Shown here: positions 6,435 to 10,905 of the stretch, one piece after another | How positions within the stretch are numbered: position 1 is the first letter of the stretch | How the letters are laid out: each line of letters starts with the position of its first letter | The notes under the pieces: generated by a model | Databases searched by the model: none | Told to the model about the DNA's origin: nothing | What the model saw: the letters and a program-made list of their open reading frames with translations, nothing else | Assembly: GCA_002297665.1 (NCBI GenBank) | Contig: DBMS01000238.1 | Span: forward strand, 12,988 to 23,892 | Direction of reading: 5' to 3' | Length of the DNA stretch: 10,905 nucleotides | DNA from: Holophagaceae bacterium UBA692 | Lineage (GTDB): Bacteria; Acidobacteriota; Holophagae; Holophagales; Holophagaceae | Made by a program: the position numbers and the translations under genes

Positions 6435-7676
6435 GACATCGCCATCACAACCCCGCCCAGCCGCAGGAAGTACTACGCCTGGGGGGGCGCGGGTCTTGGC
6501 ATCCTGGCGCTCACCATCGGGCTGGGGCGGCTCAAGCCCGCGGTGCCCTCTGTGGAGCGCCAGGGGATCCTGGTGGACACAGTCAAGCGCGGCCCCATGG
6601 TGTTCCAGGTGCGGGGCACGGGAACCCTGCAGCCGGTGGACGTGCGCTGGATCACCACGGGCTTCGACAGCAGGGTGGAGAAGATCCTGGTGTACCCGGG
6701 CGCCCCGGTGAAGGCCGACACCGTCATTCTCGAGCTGTCGAATCCCGAACTCCAGCAGGCCGCCCTGGACGCCCAGTGGCAGTTCAAGGCCGCCGAAGGG
6801 GAACTCACCAGCGCCAAGGCCCGGATCCAGGAGGCCCTCCTGGACAAGCGCTCCTCCCTGGCCACGGTCAAGGCCAGCTACGCCGCGGCCCGCATGGACC
6901 TGGACGCCAACGAGCGCCTGGAGAAGGAGGGGCTCGTGGCGCGCCAGGTGCTCATGCAGGCCCGGGGCAAGGCCGAGGAGCTCACGACCCGCTACCAGAT
7001 CGAGCAGGACCGCCTCCGGATCGGCGAAGCCTCCCTCACCGCCCAGCTCGCGGCCAACAGCGCCAAGGTCGAGCAGGCCAGGGCCCTGTGGCTCCTCAAG
7101 GCCAGCCAGGTGGAGGCCCTCAGGGTGCGCGCCGGCCTCAAGGGGGTGCTGCAGCTCCTGCCCGTGCAGGTGGGCCAGCGCCTGACCCCGGGCAGCACCC
7201 TGGCCAAGGTGGCCGAGCCTTCGAGGCTCAAGGCCGAACTTCGCATCAGCGAGACCCAGGCCAAGGACCTCGTCCTGGGCCAGGCGGTTTCGGTCGACAC
7301 CCGCAACGGGCTGGTGCAGGGCAGGGTGGCGCGCATCGACCCGGCCGTGACCAACGGCACCGTCCTGGTGGATGCGACGCTCGAAGGCGCCCTGCCCAAG
7401 GGGGCCCGGCCCGACCTGAGCGTCGAGGGCATCGTGGAGCTGGACCGCGCCTCCGACGGCGTGTTCGTGGGCCGCCCCGTGCAGGCCCAGGCCTACGGAA
7501 CCCTGGGGCTCTACCGGCTCAGCGCCGACGGCTCCGAGGCCCGGCGCGTCCAGGTGAGGCTGGGACGCGGGTCGGTGTCCACCATCGAAATCCTCGACGG
7601 CCTCAAGCCCGGCGACCAGGTGATCCTGTCGGACACCAGCGCCTGGGACGCCTCCGACCGCATCCGGATCAAGTAA
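6432..7676 (+). CDS. Periplasmic adaptor (membrane fusion protein), HlyD/MacA family
   Basis: 414 residues, typical for an adaptor that links an inner-membrane exporter to an outer-membrane channel. A basic N-terminus (RRK at 11-13) and one hydrophobic segment (~14-32) anchor it; there is no lipobox cysteine, so it is membrane-anchored rather than a lipoprotein. First half of the lipoyl/barrel-sandwich domain ~62-103, with GAPVKADTVILEL. A long alpha-helical hairpin ~104-230, rich in Ala, Gln, Glu and Lys, is the part that reaches toward a TolC-like channel. The second lipoyl half is at ~232-260 (GQRLTPGSTLAKV), then a beta-barrel ~263-340 and a membrane-proximal domain to the end (GLKPGDQVIL). 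It is followed after 19 bases by the ATPase and then the permease, an arrangement like macA-macB. It would therefore serve the ABC system, not the RND pair. Substrate unknown. No outer-membrane partner gene is seen. Confidence 0.9.
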   Translation: MDIAITTPPSRRKYYAWGGAGLGILALTIGLGRLKPAVPSVERQGILVDTVKRGPMVFQVRGTGTLQPVDVRWITTGFDSRVEKILVYPGAPVKADTVILELSNPELQQAALDAQWQFKAAEGELTSAKARIQEALLDKRSSLATVKASYAAARMDLDANERLEKEGLVARQVLMQARGKAEELTTRYQIEQDRLRIGEASLTAQLAANSAKVEQARALWLLKASQVEALRVRAGLKGVLQLLPVQVGQRLTPGSTLAKVAEPSRLKAELRISETQAKDLVLGQAVSVDTRNGLVQGRVARIDPAVTNGTVLVDATLEGALPKGARPDLSVEGIVELDRASDGVFVGRPVQAQAYGTLGLYRLSADGSEARRVQVRLGRGSVSTIEILDGLKPGDQVILSDTSAWDASDRIRIK

Positions 7677-7685
7677 TCCCTTTCC

Positions 7686-7695
7686 AGGAGATACC

Positions 7696-7698
<3 letters not shown>
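7686..7698 (+). promoter_or_regulatory. Ribosome binding site of the ABC ATPase gene
   Basis: AGGAG at 7686-7690 is five bases before the ATG at 7696, inside the 19-base gap after the adaptor gene. This is a near-ideal site, consistent with strong independent initiation within an operon. Confidence 0.65.
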
Positions 7699-8391
<693 letters not shown>

Positions 8392-8404
8392 GGGAGGACC
8401 CATG
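8392..8404 (+). promoter_or_regulatory. Ribosome binding site of the ADOP permease gene
   Basis: GGGAGG at 8392-8397, starting one base after the ATPase stop, is four bases before the ATG at 8402. It supports this start and tight co-translation of ATPase and permease. Confidence 0.6.
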
Positions 8405-10810
8405 CACCCCATCCTCGACGACCTCCGCCGCGCGCTGCGCTCCCTCCTCAAGAGCCCCGGCTTCACCGCGCTGGCGGTGCTGATCCTGGCGCTCGGCATC
8501 GGGGCCAACGCCGCCATCTTCAGCCTCGTGGACCGGGTGCTCCTGCAGCCGCTGCCCTACCCGGATTCGGACCGGCTCGTCGCCGTGTGGGGCGCCGTGC
8601 CCGTGCGGGACCGTTCCGACAACCCGCTCTCGGCGCCGGACTTCCTGGACTGGCAGCGGGACGCGGGCCAGTTGGAGGGCATGGCGGCGCTTTCCAACGA
8701 CTCCCTCAACCTCACGGGGGACCAGGAGCCCCAGGACGTGCCGACGGCGCGCGTCTCCTGGAACTTCTTCCAGGTCGTGGGCGTCCACCCCGTCCTGGGC
8801 CGGGACTTCCTGCCCGAGGAGGACCGCGCCGAGGGCCCCAAGGCCGCGATCCTCACCCATGAATTCTGGACCCGGCGCTTCGGAGCCGACCCGGGGATCG
8901 TGGGGCGCTCCATCCGCCTGAGCGGGCTCGACACGACGGTGGTGGGCGTCATGCCCAAGGGGTTCCGCTTCGACCTGCGCATCGGCGGCACCAGCATCCT
9001 GATCCCCGCGGCCTTCACGAAGGACCAATTGGCCCAGCGCGGCTCCCACTACCTGGGGGTCGTGGGCAGGCTCAAGCCCGGGGCGACGGCCGCCTCCTGC
9101 GAAACCGATCTCAAGCGCATCGCCGCCGCGCTCGCCGTGGCCTACCCGGACAGCAACCGCAACTTCACCGCCAAGGTGGTGCCGCTCCAGGACCAGGTGG
9201 TGCGCAACGCCCGGGGGACCCTCCTGGTGCTGTCGGGGGCCGTGGCCTTCGTGCTGCTCATCGCCTGCGCCAACCTCATGAACCTCATGCTTGCCCGCAG
9301 CGCGCGCCGGCAGCGGGAGATGGCCATCCGCGCCGCCCTGGGGGCCGGGCCCGGAGCCCTGGTGTGGAACGCCCTGGCAGAGAGCCTCGTGCTGGGGCTC
9401 ATGGGCGGCGTGGCGGGCCTCTTCCTGGGCCACTGGTCCCTGAACGGGCTGATCGCCGTCCTGGGCGCGAGCCGCGCCGGGATCGAGCCCGGGCCGATGG
9501 ACGCCCGGGTGGTGGTCTTCACCCTGGTGCTTTCCCTTGGAGCCGCCGCCCTCTTCGGCTTGGTGCCCGCGCTCAACGCCGAGCGGCTCCACCTGGCGGA
9601 CTCCCTCAAGGAGGGCAAGGGCAGCGGAACCGGTACCCACCCGCGCCTGAGGGGCCTCCTGGTGGCCTCCGAGACGGCCCTGGCCACCGCGCTCCTCATC
9701 GGGGCCGGCCTGATGCTCCGGAGCCTGGTACACCTCCAGAACGTGGATCCGGGCTTCCGCCCCGACCACGTGCTCGTGGCCCGCGTTTCCCTGCCCCGCT
9801 ACAAGTACGCCGACACCCTGGCCAGGAACGCCTTCATGGTCGAGCTCCAGCGCAAGCTGGAGGCCACCCAGGGGGTCGCCGCGGTGGGCATCAACGACAC
9901 GCCGCCCCTGCTGGGCTCCACCAGCTCCAGTTCCTACGACGTGGGGAACCAGGAGACCGTGGAAGGCCAGGAGGCCCTCAACCACCACGTCACCCCGGGC
10001 TACTTCAAGGCCATGGGCATCCCCATCCTCCAGGGCCGTGACATCGCGCCCAACGAGGCCGGCACCATGGTCGTGAACGAGGCCTTCGCCCGCAAGCACT
10101 TCCCGCGCGGCAACGTCCTGGAAGGGCGGGTGTCCATGGACCGCACGGAGGAGCCTTTCCTGTCCATCGTGGGCGTCGTGGGCGACGTTCGCCACGCCAG
10201 CCTGGCCAAGGGCGCGCTTCCGGAAATGTACTTCCCCATGGCCAGCGTCACGGAGAGGGGCTTCCCCATTCCCAGCTTCGTGGTGGTCCTGCGCACGGTG
10301 CCCGACCCGGCCGGCATGGTCCCGGTGCTCAAGCGGGTGCTGCGGGAAGTGGACCCCGAGCTGCCCCTGGGAAACCCCAGGACCATGGATACGGTCCTGG
10401 CCCGGGACCGCCAGGACGCCCAGGCCCGGAGCCTTCTCCTGGGCTCCTTCGCGGGGCTGGCGCTCCTGCTGGCGGCGGTGGGCATCTACGCGGTGGTCAC
10501 CTTCCTCACCGCCCAGCGGACCCGCGAGATCGGCGTGCGCATGGCCATGGGCGCCCAGGTGCGGGACGTGCTGAAGCTGGTGGTGGGGCAGGGCCTGCGC
10601 ATGGCCCTTTCGGGCGTGGCCGCGGGGGTCGTCATCTCCCTGGCCATGGGCCGGGCCCTGGACGCCCAGATCGCCGGCGTGAGGTCCTGGGACCCCGCGA
10701 CCTTCGCGACGGTGGCGGGCCTGCTGGCCCTGGTGGGCGCCGTGGCCTGCCTCCTGCCCGCCCTGAGGGCCACCAAGGTGGATCCCATGGTTGCCCTGCG
10801 CAACGAGTGA
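8402..10810 (+). CDS. Duplicated MacB/FtsX-type ABC permease (ADOP family)
   Basis: An 802-residue permease containing two MacB-like modules in one chain. Module 1: cytoplasmic start with DDLRRALRSLLKSPGF, first helix ~20-43 (LALGIGANAAIFSLV), periplasmic MacB-type domain ~44-270, and FtsX core with three helices ~273-405. Module 2: helix ~417-442, second periplasmic domain ~443-675, and FtsX core ~678-795 with TREIGVRMAMGA, ending in the ATKVDPMVALRNE-type tail. The first FtsX core carries the parallel REMAIRAALGAG coupling motif. The opening sequence and length match the family named acidobacterial duplicated orphan permease. It lacks the extra N-terminal domain some members carry. Family members are called orphan because they usually lack an adjacent ATPase, but here a MacB/LolD-type ATPase ends 10 bases upstream and an adaptor precedes that. 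Inference: one ADOP chain replaces a MacB permease dimer and takes two ATPase copies. Export substrate unknown. Confidence 0.93.
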   Translation: MHPILDDLRRALRSLLKSPGFTALAVLILALGIGANAAIFSLVDRVLLQPLPYPDSDRLVAVWGAVPVRDRSDNPLSAPDFLDWQRDAGQLEGMAALSNDSLNLTGDQEPQDVPTARVSWNFFQVVGVHPVLGRDFLPEEDRAEGPKAAILTHEFWTRRFGADPGIVGRSIRLSGLDTTVVGVMPKGFRFDLRIGGTSILIPAAFTKDQLAQRGSHYLGVVGRLKPGATAASCETDLKRIAAALAVAYPDSNRNFTAKVVPLQDQVVRNARGTLLVLSGAVAFVLLIACANLMNLMLARSARRQREMAIRAALGAGPGALVWNALAESLVLGLMGGVAGLFLGHWSLNGLIAVLGASRAGIEPGPMDARVVVFTLVLSLGAAALFGLVPALNAERLHLADSLKEGKGSGTGTHPRLRGLLVASETALATALLIGAGLMLRSLVHLQNVDPGFRPDHVLVARVSLPRYKYADTLARNAFMVELQRKLEATQGVAAVGINDTPPLLGSTSSSSYDVGNQETVEGQEALNHHVTPGYFKAMGIPILQGRDIAPNEAGTMVVNEAFARKHFPRGNVLEGRVSMDRTEEPFLSIVGVVGDVRHASLAKGALPEMYFPMASVTERGFPIPSFVVVLRTVPDPAGMVPVLKRVLREVDPELPLGNPRTMDTVLARDRQDAQARSLLLGSFAGLALLLAAVGIYAVVTFLTAQRTREIGVRMAMGAQVRDVLKLVVGQGLRMALSGVAAGVVISLAMGRALDAQIAGVRSWDPATFATVAGLLALVGAVACLLPALRATKVDPMVALRNE

Positions 10811-10822
10811 CGGATTACATGA

Positions 10823-10871
10823 ACGAGGGGGGACCGCGCGGTCGCTTCGCTCCCTCTCCGTCCCCCCTCGT
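10823..10871. terminator. Strong 12-bp hairpin after the ABC operon, probable terminator
   Basis: ACGAGGGGGGAC (10823-10834) and GTCCCCCCTCGT (10860-10871) are perfect reverse complements separated by 25 bases. The left arm begins 13 bases after the permease stop. There is no T run after either arm, so it would act as a U-poor terminator, a 3'-end stabiliser, or a bidirectional structure if a convergent gene follows. The remaining bases to 10905 show no further feature I can support. Confidence 0.5.
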
Positions 10872-10905
10872 GCTCCCCCACGCGGTGGCCAGGCGGAGCC
10901 CGGCC

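Noticed and set aside
6361..6711. Plus-strand frame of 116 codons starting in the spacer before the adaptor gene
   Set aside because: It lacks a ribosome site, is Ser/Arg/Trp-rich and overlaps the well-supported adaptor gene in another frame.
10815..10905. Minus-strand frame open from the window edge to a TAA at 10817-10815, possibly the end of a convergent gene
   Set aside because: Only about 29 codons are visible, rich in Gly, Arg and Pro, and they run through the 12-bp hairpin. An open stretch this short is expected by chance at this GC content.

Overview
The window is GC-rich DNA with seven genes, all on the + strand, and almost no spare sequence. It suggests a Gram-negative bacterium: there are RND efflux pumps, which span inner membrane and periplasm, and a tripartite ABC exporter. 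The last gene is a long two-module MacB/FtsX permease of the type called ADOP (acidobacterial duplicated orphan permease). Together with the high GC, this makes Acidobacteriota, possibly the Holophagae, the best guess. That assignment is inference from protein resemblance, not a database result.

Positions 1-3347 hold an mdtBC-type pair: the last 79 codons of an MdtB-like RND permease, overlapping by 4 bp a complete MdtC-like permease. The adaptor gene (mdtA-like) is expected upstream of the window. After a short gap with a candidate promoter overlapped by a Fur-box-like sequence comes a PAS-GAF-GGDEF diguanylate cyclase (3444-5024) with intact active and inhibitory sites. An unusually AT-rich spacer (5025-5178), bracketed by a 10-bp inverted repeat, precedes a membrane fatty acyl desaturase (5179-6300) with a long charged C-terminal tail.

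A 131-bp spacer (6301-6431) with alternating GGGAC/GTCCC arms and a second inverted repeat leads into a three-gene operon (6432-10810). It encodes a HlyD/MacA-like adaptor, a MacB/LolD-type ATPase and the 802-residue ADOP permease. A strong 12-bp inverted repeat at 10823-10871 probably ends this transcript.

The theme is the cell envelope: two export systems of different energy source (proton-driven RND and ATP-driven ABC), one membrane-lipid desaturase and one second-messenger enzyme. No outer-membrane TolC-type channel, regulator gene, RNA gene, mobile element or CRISPR array is visible. The most notable points are an 'orphan-type' ADOP permease that is not orphan here, the Fur-like site before the c-di-GMP gene, and the potential alternative RNA structure before the ABC operon.
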